This document shows, piece after piece, positions 41,892 through 49,417 of a stretch of DNA of 64,000 nucleotides. Each line of letters starts with the position of its first letter. Within the stretch, counting starts at the first letter, position 1. The stretch spans positions 434,001-498,000 of the forward strand of contig NZ_FLLQ01000003.1 in NCBI RefSeq assembly GCF_900088415.1, read 5' to 3'. The DNA comes from Vibrio mediterranei (GTDB taxonomy: Bacteria; Pseudomonadota; Gammaproteobacteria; Enterobacterales; Vibrionaceae). The position numbers and the translations under genes are program-made. The notes beneath the pieces were generated by a model. The model did no database searches. It saw only the letters and a list, made by a program, of their open reading frames with translations, and was not told the origin of the DNA.

Positions 41892-41926
41892 AAAAAACAG
41901 CTATATCCATTTTTAGGAGTTATTCC

Positions 41927-43072
41927 ATGGAAAAAATGTTTAAACGCACTCTTATCGGTGCAGCAGTGGCGTCTTTAACAATGGCGGGTGCAGTACAAGC
42001 GAAACCGGCAACAGATACAGTTGATCTTTATGGTCAAGTTGCATTGTCTGTATGGCAATATGGCGAAGATAAAATTGGTGGCGGTGATGCTCCACTGAAA
42101 CTAGAAAATGAATCTCGCTTTGGTTTACGCGGTTCACATGAACTAGCACGTGGTCCTAAGTTTATTTGGCAATTGGAAGGCGGTAACGTTGGTGATGACG
42201 GTGCTGCTAGTGGTCTAGGTGTTCGTGATACCTACGGTGGTTTTGAGTTCGAAGAAGCTGGTCGTGTACGTATTGGTCGTATGTTGACACCACTCTATGA
42301 AATCATCGACTGGCCATACTCAGGTCAACGTGCTGGTGCTATTTTTGACTGGGGTGGTGATGTTGTTGGTGGTGCTCGTTATGACCGTCAATCAAACATG
42401 GTTCGCTATGATTCTGCTAACCTAGGTGGTTTTACCTTCAACCTAGCGGCCGGTCGTGGTGACGAAAGCCAGTCGGACTCTAACTTCTATGGTCTAGGCG
42501 CCCATTATACTGTTGGCGTATTAACTCTACATGGTGGCTACGAGTACGGTAAAGATCGCAACATTGATGCCCTCAATACCGCATATAATAACTGGATCAA
42601 ACAAAATCCGGGTCAGCCAGTAATCGGTGATAAAGATGAAGTATCTGGTCGCTCTGATACCCAAGCTGCATTATTAGGCTTTGAGCTTAACTTTGATACC
42701 TTTGCATTTAATGGCGCATTCAAATATGAAGAAGCTAAGTACAACGAAATAAAGCACACTCCTGTGGACTCAAACGACCCTGTACTTGACCTATCTGAGT
42801 TCGTTGGCTCTAAGTTATCACAAAATAGTTACTCTCTAGGTGCTGTGTATAGCGGAGTAGAAAACTGGCAGTTCAAAATGAACTACGCTGCTAACCTTGA
42901 CCCTGAAATTGATGGTACTAAAGTTAGCGATTTAGCAGATTATATTGTTTCTGCGCAAGCACTTTACTTCTTGGACGACTCTGCAATCACATATGTTCGT
43001 CCGTATATGATTTCCAAAGATAACTCTTCTGCAGAGTTCGGCTGGGGTCTAGGCGTAGAGTACTACTTCTAA
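41927..43072 (+). CDS. Gram-negative porin (trimeric general-porin type)
   Basis: This is a predicted 16-strand outer-membrane porin of 381 residues. The signal peptide ends in AVQA (about residue 25), the mature start is KPATDTVDLYGQ, and the strands alternate. Strand motifs are SRFGLRGSHEL and GRVRIGRMLTPLYE, and the terminal residue is phenylalanine (GVEYYF), as BAM substrates require. A ligA-porin neighbourhood is known in V. cholerae (VC0972, from memory). Solute preference cannot be read from the sequence. AGGAG lies 8 bases before the ATG. The leader contains inverted repeats. Confidence 0.9.
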   Translation: MEKMFKRTLIGAAVASLTMAGAVQAKPATDTVDLYGQVALSVWQYGEDKIGGGDAPLKLENESRFGLRGSHELARGPKFIWQLEGGNVGDDGAASGLGVRDTYGGFEFEEAGRVRIGRMLTPLYEIIDWPYSGQRAGAIFDWGGDVVGGARYDRQSNMVRYDSANLGGFTFNLAAGRGDESQSDSNFYGLGAHYTVGVLTLHGGYEYGKDRNIDALNTAYNNWIKQNPGQPVIGDKDEVSGRSDTQAALLGFELNFDTFAFNGAFKYEEAKYNEIKHTPVDSNDPVLDLSEFVGSKLSQNSYSLGAVYSGVENWQFKMNYAANLDPEIDGTKVSDLADYIVSAQALYFLDDSAITYVRPYMISKDNSSAEFGWGLGVEYYF

Positions 43073-43100
43073 AATACAATCTGATACTGCCTTATACCTT

Positions 43101-43128
43101 CGGCTCCTAGTAATAGGGGCCGTTTTTT
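43101..43128 (+). terminator. Terminator of the porin gene
   Basis: CGGCTCCT pairs with AGGGGCCG (one G-U) around a 6-base loop, followed by six T residues. Confidence 0.85.
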
Positions 43129-43233
43129 ATTGTTGTAATTCACAGTAAGATTGAAAAATAACTGTTTTAACAAAAACACAGAAGATGGAATTAAATAACG
43201 TTGAGTTAAGGAAAGGAGAGCTAGCGATAAAGT

Positions 43234-43260
43234 AAAAATGTGCCCACGAGTGCGGGCACA
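43234..43260 (-). terminator. Terminator of the yccT-like gene
   Basis: TGTGCCC pairs with GGGCACA around an 8-base loop. The minus-strand product ends in five U residues. Confidence 0.8.
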
Positions 43261-43270
43261 GTAGGTTGAA

Positions 43271-43900
43271 TTATTCTTCGAGGTTGCTGATTGCCCAAGT
43301 AAGAAACTTCTTTCTTTCTTCGTATGAGGCACTTTTGAAAGAGCGTTTTAAAGATTGGTACACATCATCATCAAGTTGGATGTCTACCGTTTTTGTGTTT
43401 GATTGTGAATAGTGTGACAAGCTAGCGACGGCGTTGGTTTGGTTATAGTCTTTTACTTCTTGTGCCATATCTGCAGTTAGACTAAACGTTAAACCTAGCT
43501 GATCTTTCTTCACGCCAACGAGGGCCTTTGAATCGCTAACAAGTTCAAAGGTTGGTTTACTATTGAACTCCATACCTTGTTGCAGTGTCTTAATGTTAGG
43601 CACGGATATCGAGATATCCTTGTCCTTTGCATCAAACGTTGCGACTAAAGGTTGAGATTTAAATTTGGTTTTGTCCGAGCCGGTTTCCATTACTATTTTA
43701 GAAATCCTGAAAACCAGTTGGTTTACACCGTTATCGAGAACGATGTTGTCTTTACTATCGAAACCAAAGTTTGAGTAGCCAGCATCTTTACCATTAACGG
43801 TGAGCAGTTGGATGCCTGAGGGCACGTCAATGGTCACTGACGAGTAGGCTAGTGATGGTGCCAAAATTAGACTCGCAAGTAGTGTTTTTGTTAATCTCAT
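43271..43900 (-). CDS. DUF2057 family secreted protein (YccT/CsgI-like)
   Basis: This is a predicted periplasmic protein of 209 residues. The signal is LLASLILAPSLAYS, and the mature N-terminus VTIDVPSGIQLLTVNG is typical of DUF2057 (YccT). E. coli YccT has been linked to curli inhibition (CsgI); no curli genes are present here, so that role is not implied. I choose the ATG at 43900 with AAGGAG 5 bases upstream, rather than the GTG at 43906, which overlaps the ribosome site. It is a single gene with its own terminator. Confidence 0.82.
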   Translation of the reverse strand: MRLTKTLLASLILAPSLAYSSVTIDVPSGIQLLTVNGKDAGYSNFGFDSKDNIVLDNGVNQLVFRISKIVMETGSDKTKFKSQPLVATFDAKDKDISISVPNIKTLQQGMEFNSKPTFELVSDSKALVGVKKDQLGLTFSLTADMAQEVKDYNQTNAVASLSHYSQSNTKTVDIQLDDDVYQSLKRSFKSASYEERKKFLTWAISNLEE

Positions 43901-44075
43901 TACCACTCCTTAGTACTTTGCCAATATGGCAATTCTCTTGTAGGGTCTGTTTCATCTTAGTTTTTTTACATCGCGAATAATAGCGTTGTTATGAAAGCAG
44001 AAAGCGTCTGTACAGAAAATTGCGAGTCACTTATCATTTGAATAATTGTGTAGGTTTGCTTAAGTGGAGTTCGAT

Positions 44076-44486
44076 ATGAACATCAGTGAAGTTGCTAAAA
44101 AGACCGGTCTAACAACGAAATCAATTCGGCTGTATGAAGAAAAGAAAATTATCTCGTCACCGTTGAGAAGCGATAATGGCTATCGTATCTATTCTGCAAA
44201 GCACGTTGATGAATTAAGTGTCGTTGCTAAGGCCAAACGAGTCGGTTTCACGCTCGATGAGTGTCGCGATATGGTGTCGCTAGCCTTCAAAACGGACAGG
44301 ACGAGTGCTGAAGTTAAACGTCGAACCAGCGAAAAACTTGCGGAAGTTAAACGTAAAATTTCAGAGTTGCAAGCTATCGAACAGCAACTGGAAGTCTGGC
44401 TTTCTCAGTGCCCGGGAGACACTAATTCGGCATGTCCAATCGTCGATGATTTGATGCAAGGCTGCAATACAAAAGTCCAAACCTAA
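44076..44486 (+). CDS. cueR: Copper-responsive MerR-family activator CueR
   Basis: CueR activates copper-export genes when it binds Cu(I). The protein is 136 residues. The N-terminal MerR winged helix (VAKKTGLTTKSIRLYEEKKI) is followed by a dimerisation coiled coil and the metal loop CPGDTNSAC (Cys112 and Cys120, the same numbers as E. coli CueR). A further Cys-containing tail (MQGCNTK) is present. I choose the ATG at 44076 with GGAG 6 bases upstream. Its likely target, copA, is 5-8 kb downstream on the opposite strand, not adjacent. Confidence 0.92.
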   Translation: MNISEVAKKTGLTTKSIRLYEEKKIISSPLRSDNGYRIYSAKHVDELSVVAKAKRVGFTLDECRDMVSLAFKTDRTSAEVKRRTSEKLAEVKRKISELQAIEQQLEVWLSQCPGDTNSACPIVDDLMQGCNTKVQT

Positions 44487-44518
44487 TATTTGTACTATGC
44501 AGCCAGGGGGCCGTTATA

Positions 44519-44692
44519 TCAAAAGCGCTTTTGGCCACCCAAACGTTCGCAACGCTCAATAGGAGTATAGGTTTGAGTGCCATCACTTAGTTGGCAGTCG
44601 ACATATGGACCTAACGCTGAACTGTTTGAGGCATGGGTGATTGGAGCAAGCGTCAGCATGATGCCGAAGATTAGTGCTGAGAAAATTTTCAT
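44519..44692 (-). CDS. Small secreted protein, unknown family
   Basis: A 57-residue protein with a clear signal peptide (KIFSALIFGIMLTLAPITHA) and a mature part of about 36 residues containing two cysteines (YVDCQLSDG and IERCERLGG), likely a disulfide. AGGG lies about 6 bases before the ATG at 44692. It is convergent with cueR, 32 bases away. I do not recognise the family, but the ribosome site and signal support a real gene. Confidence 0.65.
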   Translation of the reverse strand: MKIFSALIFGIMLTLAPITHASNSSALGPYVDCQLSDGTQTYTPIERCERLGGQKRF

Positions 44693-44707
44693 AATGATCC
44701 CTTTCAA

Positions 44708-45092
44708 TTATTTAAAATTTGGAGGCATCTCACACTTCGAGATAATCCTAAGTATGAACAAGAGAGAATAAAGATCAAAAAAAAGAGCAAGAATTAAAAA
44801 ATTTTTAATTCCAAAAAAGTGGAACTTATTAATTGCATTAAATTAATAAGTGTATGATTTAAAAAGTAAAAATAATCTATAACTTTGTCATGTATTATGG
44901 GGAAATACCACTCAACTACTTAAAATAACTTACTTAGTTTCTAGAATAATCTATGAGAATGACAGTTAACTAGTTGGTAATTAAGGGATCTAAGGGAGTC
45001 TTATTTACGGTGACGTGTTATCAGCTCAAAAATATCTGGTTTTCGACGTTTTGTTGTAAAGAGTCGGTAAAATGAATGAATTTCGATAATAG
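44708..45092. other. AT-rich gap without recognised gene
   Basis: These 385 bases contain long A/T runs around 44775-44870. I see no convincing coding frame, tRNA or terminator. It must hold the promoter of the small secreted gene. An unrecognised small RNA cannot be excluded. Confidence 0.4.
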
Positions 45093-46016
45093 TCAGTTGT
45101 CCTGACTCGTACCAGAAATTGAGCAATTTGCCTTGTTTGGTGTGGAAAGTAGGTTTATGGCATAACCTTGTTCTCTTAGCAATTCAACAACACTATGTTT
45201 TCCAACAAGGTGTAGTGCGCCCACAGCCACAAAATAGGTTCCTGTTCTGTATTCTTGCGATTGGCTTAATATCTTTACCCACTTTTCATTTCGCTCGTAG
45301 ATAAATGAGTGATAAAAGTCATTGTTGTAGGCCTCTGCTTGTAACACCTCTTCAAGGTTATTTATATCTCCCATACGCCAAGACTCGACTAAACATTGGA
45401 TACTTGCTTCACCATTTGGCCACTCTTGGATTGTTTGTTTCAACATATCTAATCCGTCATCAGGCTGATTTGCGAGTAAATCGATTTGAAATTGTAAACT
45501 CTCTAAGCCCTTTATTGGTAATTGATGAGTGTTTGCCCAATGAACAAACTGCATATCAATGCCAAGCTGAGGTTGGTAATTAAGAGATTGGAATTGTAAT
45601 TGCTGTAGGGTTAGGGCTGCTTGCCAAGGCGGTAAGCTCAAGATTGTAGCTGGAACGAGGGAGGTCTGTTTTAAGATTGTACTCAATGTTGCTAAGTATT
45701 CTTCATCTAACACTTGCTTCGCGCTGGGCTGTGGTTCTTGCGGGAAACGAACTTTTTCATTTAAGCGTGTTTCGACAATCAGGCTATTAGAGCTATCTAA
45801 AGCTTCTGTCACCTCTCTAGAAAATGGATCGAGCTCGGTATCTCCAACGTGAATTGTCCCCATGAGATAGAGGCGCTGTTCACCTTTGTCTGCTTGCCAT
45901 AACAGTGGTTCTGCATGAGAAAAAAACGAGACCAATAACAGAAGGTTCATGAATGAAGGCCCTAATTGAGCTCTCTTTATATAACTCGAAATACCTCTAA
46001 GCACTTTATCTACCAC
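45093..46016 (-). CDS. TraB/GumN family protein
   Basis: This is a predicted exported protein of up to 307 residues with the TraB/GumN (PF01963) signature LLWQADKGEQRLYLMGTIHVGD followed by DSSNSLIVETRL and a late GALHLVGKHSVVELL. Family members are proposed metal-dependent peptidases; function here is unknown. A hydrophobic stretch (MNLLLLVSFFSHA, residues 23-35) after a basic segment looks like a signal peptide. The start is uncertain: GTG at 46016 gives a positive n-region, while the ATG at 45950 would give a very short signal. Confidence 0.8.
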   Translation of the reverse strand: MVDKVLRGISSYIKRAQLGPSFMNLLLLVSFFSHAEPLLWQADKGEQRLYLMGTIHVGDTELDPFSREVTEALDSSNSLIVETRLNEKVRFPQEPQPSAKQVLDEEYLATLSTILKQTSLVPATILSLPPWQAALTLQQLQFQSLNYQPQLGIDMQFVHWANTHQLPIKGLESLQFQIDLLANQPDDGLDMLKQTIQEWPNGEASIQCLVESWRMGDINNLEEVLQAEAYNNDFYHSFIYERNEKWVKILSQSQEYRTGTYFVAVGALHLVGKHSVVELLREQGYAINLLSTPNKANCSISGTSQDN

Positions 46017-46363
46017 TTTCTGAACTACGGTTGAGTGTTCAGACTAACACAAGTTCGCTCCTCAAATGCCAAGGTTGAAATGGAGAGTTACTGCTCTAGG
46101 TTATTTTTTACCGATAAAACTACTTTTTTGATGCGAATTAAATGCTGTTTTAAACCTAAAAGTACGTTTGATGTCACGATTTTGTAAGAGTTATTTTCGA
46201 TGGTATGTGGGTTTTACGACATTTTTGTCATCAATATGGCGATATAAGCACGTTTTTTGTGACTTCTATCATAGGTAATTTTTCTTTGGAAATTTATGGT
46301 GTTTTATATAACCTTTTTAAGTTATTGTTTTATAATGATTTATGTTTTTTGTCATTTTCTTGT
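46017..46363. other. Gap between traB-like gene and kdgM-like gene 1
   Basis: No gene is supported in this AT-rich stretch. It carries the divergent promoters; only the kdgM-side CRP site and promoter (46364-46425) are recognisable. Confidence 0.4.
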
Positions 46364-46425
46364 TGTGATTTTGATCACTTGGGTGGGGGAATTATTTGTT
46401 AGCGCGAATTAAATCTAGTTATAGT
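46364..46425 (+). promoter_or_regulatory. CRP site and promoter of kdgM-like gene 1
   Basis: TGTGATTTTGATCACT (46364-46379) matches the CRP consensus in both half-sites. TTGTTA (46396-46401) and TATAGT (46420-46425) are 18 bases apart. The predicted start near 46432 puts the CRP site at about -61, the classic class I activator position. Confidence 0.7.
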
Positions 46426-46500
46426 GTGCTCAAGCCAAACGGCAGCATATCAAGGCAGCAACATAAGCTGCTCAAAACTAAAGCATATATAGGTGTTATA

Positions 46501-47211
46501 ATGAAAAAAGTTCTCGCTCTTACCGCTCTTGCAGTTGCATCAACTAGCGCTTTCGCAGGCTCTTCTTATGTAACTGGTAACGTTCAGTTTCACGATACGT
46601 ACCTTCAAGGCTCTAAAGCAACGTCTACGCTAGAAGCCGGCCATACATTTGACTCTAACACTACGCTTTTAGTTGAGTTTGATGCTATTCCACTGGGTAA
46701 AGTACAAGATGGTGCTAGTCCACTACCAGCGACTACTTTGGGTGTGGAACAGGTCTTTAACGCAACTGACCACCTTTGGTTTGCAGCAGGTTACCATCAC
46801 TTGATTCAAGGCGGTGAAACAATTCAGTATCGCCCACTGATCAAGATCGGTTATAACTTCGATAACGGCCTTTCTTTGAGCAACCGTACTCGTATGCACA
46901 TTAACAATCAATTAGATGGCCAAGCTCGCAAATCAGATACCGACGTTCGTTTAGACAACAAAATTGCCTATCAATTCGCTGACCAGCCTATTGCTCTTTC
47001 TTATAACAACGTATACGTAGTAGCTGGCGACAAAGATGCGAACGGCGATGATAAAGTTAATACGATGGACCACGAGCTTCGTGCAACTTGGACTCGTGAT
47101 GGCGTACAACCATACTTTGAGTTCCGTAGCCAAGCTCACGGCCTAAAGAATGCTGACGGAAGCAGTGCAGTAAACAACGCTGTTGTGTTCGGTGCTTCAT
47201 ACGGCTTCTAA
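46501..47211 (+). CDS. KdgM-family outer-membrane channel 1
   Basis: This is a predicted small monomeric 12-stranded channel of 236 residues, the same length as KdgM and NanC. The signal peptide MKKVLALTALAVASTSAFA precedes GSSYVTGNVQFHDTYL. Strand motifs include NRTRMHIN and FDNGLSLSNRTR, and the terminal GASYGF fits outer-membrane insertion. KdgM members pass acidic oligosaccharides, but no pectin or sialate genes are nearby, so the substrate is unknown. The frame extends 35 codons upstream, but the ATG at 46501 has AGGTG spacing and the signal peptide. A CRP-site promoter suggests catabolite control. Confidence 0.88.
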   Translation: MKKVLALTALAVASTSAFAGSSYVTGNVQFHDTYLQGSKATSTLEAGHTFDSNTTLLVEFDAIPLGKVQDGASPLPATTLGVEQVFNATDHLWFAAGYHHLIQGGETIQYRPLIKIGYNFDNGLSLSNRTRMHINNQLDGQARKSDTDVRLDNKIAYQFADQPIALSYNNVYVVAGDKDANGDDKVNTMDHELRATWTRDGVQPYFEFRSQAHGLKNADGSSAVNNAVVFGASYGF

Positions 47212-47245
47212 TCTATCCCCCAAGATTGTTCATATTTCCATATTT

Positions 47246-47269
47246 AGGGCTCCGTCAGGAGCCTTTTTT
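47246..47269 (+). terminator. Terminator of kdgM-like gene 1
   Basis: GGCTCC pairs with GGAGCC around GTCA, followed by six T residues. Confidence 0.88.
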
Positions 47270-47433
47270 CTGTTCTAAGTTCGGATTTAGAATAGAGGTG
47301 CCTCGCAATTTCTTTTTATCTGTTCCTTATCTTAAGAGTGACACGATAAAATACGTGAACGACACTGAACGAATACTCAAGTCATGGCGTACTAAACTTC
47401 TTGTTTTCAGTAATGACTTAAAAGGATGATGAG

Positions 47434-47787
47434 ATGAACATTAAATTTCTTGTATCTAGCTTAATCACAGTTGTATTTATGAGTGGTTGTACACAGACAG
47501 CTTTTCCAACAGATGGGACGAGTGATTCATGGCAGACATTTGGTTATGAGCAGTCAAAAAAAGGCTACATGAAAAAAACACCTGAAGAATTAAGCGTCAA
47601 TGACGCGGCTTTAGAAACGGCTTACTCTGAAGGGTATGAAAAAGGCCGAACTGAATACTGCGCGCAAGATGCCTACAAGTTAGGGATTATGGGGAAAAGC
47701 TATCTGGGGATTTGTGACGACCTCGATTGGCGATTCCGAATGAAGTATAACGATGGACGTTCAAATCAAAGTCTTGGTCGCTTATAG
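47434..47787 (+). CDS. DUF2799 family lipoprotein
   Basis: A 117-residue predicted lipoprotein (MSGC, Cys19). The mature part has the DUF2799-type segments SDSWQTFGYEQSKKGYM and YSEGYEKGRTEYC, with later cysteines in EYCAQDAYKLG and GICDDL. Function is unknown. It lies alone between the two KdgM-family genes on the same strand, after the terminator of the first. Confidence 0.75.
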   Translation: MNIKFLVSSLITVVFMSGCTQTAFPTDGTSDSWQTFGYEQSKKGYMKKTPEELSVNDAALETAYSEGYEKGRTEYCAQDAYKLGIMGKSYLGICDDLDWRFRMKYNDGRSNQSLGRL

Positions 47788-48107
47788 AGGAACTGAGGCG
47801 GTACGCTGATATAAATCTGAACGTTTAGTTTGTTTTAATAAATTTGCGGTTTACTCAGCAACTTTTACTTATCCTTACTGAGGTCGACTATTGGTCGTCC
47901 TTTGTCGTTTTTCTGTCCAGAAAATATGTCTTTCAGACGGTTTATTTACATAGCGAAGTTAGGGTTAAACTAGTTGATTGAATTTCCAGTATTTATCTGA
48001 TTTTTTGACAATTTGTGTCTTGCAGAATCATGACTTTGTTAGAATTTGCCACAAGGTAAATCGAGCGTGAAGATGCGTTTTTTTCTGACTAAGTTAGGAC
48101 TAACGTC
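47788..48107. other. Gap upstream of kdgM-like gene 2
   Basis: 320 bases without a supportable gene. TTGACA at 48005-48010 and TAGAAT at 48040-48045 are promoter-like, but their spacing is too wide to pair. No clear CRP site is visible, unlike gene 1. Confidence 0.4.
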
Positions 48108-48854
48108 TTGCGTAAAATTTCATTCTTGGCACTCGCATTTAGCTCGAGCAGCGCATTTGCTGCATCGTCATATATTGAAGGTAACATCCAGTTCAATAGC
48201 AGTTATCTCTATGATTCCAAAACCACAGCTAAGATGGCGGCAGGCCATACTTTTGATACGGATACAACGATTAAGCTCAAAATAGAAGATATTGCGATTG
48301 GTGCAACGCCTCACAGTGATGGTCACCATCACCACCATAACATGTACTATGGACACCGCGTGAGAGCTCCTTTGGTAACGCTAGGGGTAGAGCAGCGTTT
48401 TCAAATGTCGGACAACTTCTGGCTAGGGGCTGGATATGAACACCTAATGCAAGTGGGTGAAACCATGCAGTACCGTCCACTCTTTAAAATCGGCTATGAC
48501 TTTGAGCAAGGTCTCTCTTTGAGTCATCGCACTCGAATCGAAGTTTATGCACAACATGACCGTTGGGGGTATAAGCCGGATACAGATTATCGATTTGATA
48601 ACAAGATTGCCTATACGTTCCAAACGCATCCAGTGACAATCCACTATAACAATGTTTACCATAGCATAGGAGCTTATGGGCCATACTACCCATACACGGA
48701 CAGCACCATGGACCATGAGTTTAGGTTGACGTTAACGAAATACGCTTTTCAGCCGTATTTTGAGTACAAGAGTCAAGGGGATGTCAAAGTACCACGATAT
48801 GGCCATGGTGTAGCGAATAGTGCATTTCTTATAGGTGGGATTTATAACTTTTAG
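48108..48854 (+). CDS. KdgM-family outer-membrane channel 2 with histidine-rich insert
   Basis: A 248-residue paralogue of the channel at 46501: SSYIEGNIQFNSSYL, AGHTFDTDTT, LGVEQRF, TMQYRPLFKIGYDF and the terminal GGIYNF correspond. The signal peptide is MRKISFLALAFSSSSAFA. The start is a TTG with AGGA 8 bases upstream; no in-frame ATG gives a signal. Unlike gene 1, it has an insert of about 15 residues after the third strand with HSDGHHHHH and a further histidine (residues 69-83), which could bind metal at a loop. It converges with the copper genes through a shared terminator. Confidence 0.82.
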   Translation: MRKISFLALAFSSSSAFAASSYIEGNIQFNSSYLYDSKTTAKMAAGHTFDTDTTIKLKIEDIAIGATPHSDGHHHHHNMYYGHRVRAPLVTLGVEQRFQMSDNFWLGAGYEHLMQVGETMQYRPLFKIGYDFEQGLSLSHRTRIEVYAQHDRWGYKPDTDYRFDNKIAYTFQTHPVTIHYNNVYHSIGAYGPYYPYTDSTMDHEFRLTLTKYAFQPYFEYKSQGDVKVPRYGHGVANSAFLIGGIYNF

Positions 48855-48857
48855 CCA

Positions 48858-48891
48858 GAAAAACGCCACAGCGACTGCTATGGCGTTTTTC
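48858..48891. terminator. Bidirectional terminator between kdgM-like gene 2 and the DUF411 gene
   Basis: AAAAACGCCA pairs with TGGCGTTTTT, with an inner AGC/GCT extension. It serves both converging transcripts. Confidence 0.9.
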
Positions 48892-48909
48892 TAGTATCAG
48901 TGCTTCACG

Positions 48910-49359
48910 TTACATATTGTAAGCACGGAAACTGTAGACTTGACCTTTCTCATTGTAAGCATAGACATGATAAGGGTCTTTCTTGTCACCATATTCCATA
49001 CCTGGAGAACCAACGGGCATACCAGGAACAGCGAGTCCCTTAGCGTTCTTAGGTGGGTTCTCTAGGAAAGCCTTGATGTCATCGGCTGGAATATGGCCTT
49101 CGAAGACATAGTCACCGATAACCGCTGTATGACACGAAGCGAGTTCGGGCTTTATACCTAGTTTTTCTTTTATCGGGTTCATATTCTTATGCTCTTCAAC
49201 CGTAACGTTAAATCCAGCATCTTCCATATGCTTCACCCATTCTTTACAGCAGCCACAGTAAGGTGACTTATACGTGAGCATATCCGTGGCAAACGCTGAA
49301 CCTGTTACCATCGCAAACGACAGTGTTGCCAGTTTGAATAAACGTGTTTGCTTTGACAT
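48910..49359 (-). CDS. DUF411 metal-binding protein (copper-resistance associated)
   Basis: A 149-residue exported protein (signal peptide to about SAFA, residue 24) of the DUF411 family, which is commonly found with copper and silver resistance genes. The cysteine motif YCGCCKEW (Cys35, 37, 38), LASCHTA (Cys76, His77) and late methionines (PGMPVGSPGMEYG) could bind Cu(I). It lies 58 bases after copA with no terminator between, so it is likely in the CueR-controlled transcript and may hand copper over in the periplasm. Confidence 0.85.
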   Translation of the reverse strand: MSKQTRLFKLATLSFAMVTGSAFATDMLTYKSPYCGCCKEWVKHMEDAGFNVTVEEHKNMNPIKEKLGIKPELASCHTAVIGDYVFEGHIPADDIKAFLENPPKNAKGLAVPGMPVGSPGMEYGDKKDPYHVYAYNEKGQVYSFRAYNM

Positions 49360-49417
49360 ATTGAATCCTTTTTAACAAGTAATTATTGGCTATATCGTTA
49401 TCGGTTAACCAACTCGA

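Larger units (their letters stand above)
41492..41926. other. AT-rich gap upstream of the porin gene
   Basis: These 435 bases hold no gene I can support. The content is very AT-rich near 41540-41590. Two inverted repeats lie in the last 110 bases, probably in the porin leader or operator region. Confidence 0.5.

Noticed and set aside
46205..46402. A 65-codon open frame in the gap upstream of kdgM-like gene 1
   Set aside because: The composition is AT-rich and phenylalanine-heavy without a ribosome site, and the stretch contains the CRP site region. It is better read as promoter DNA.
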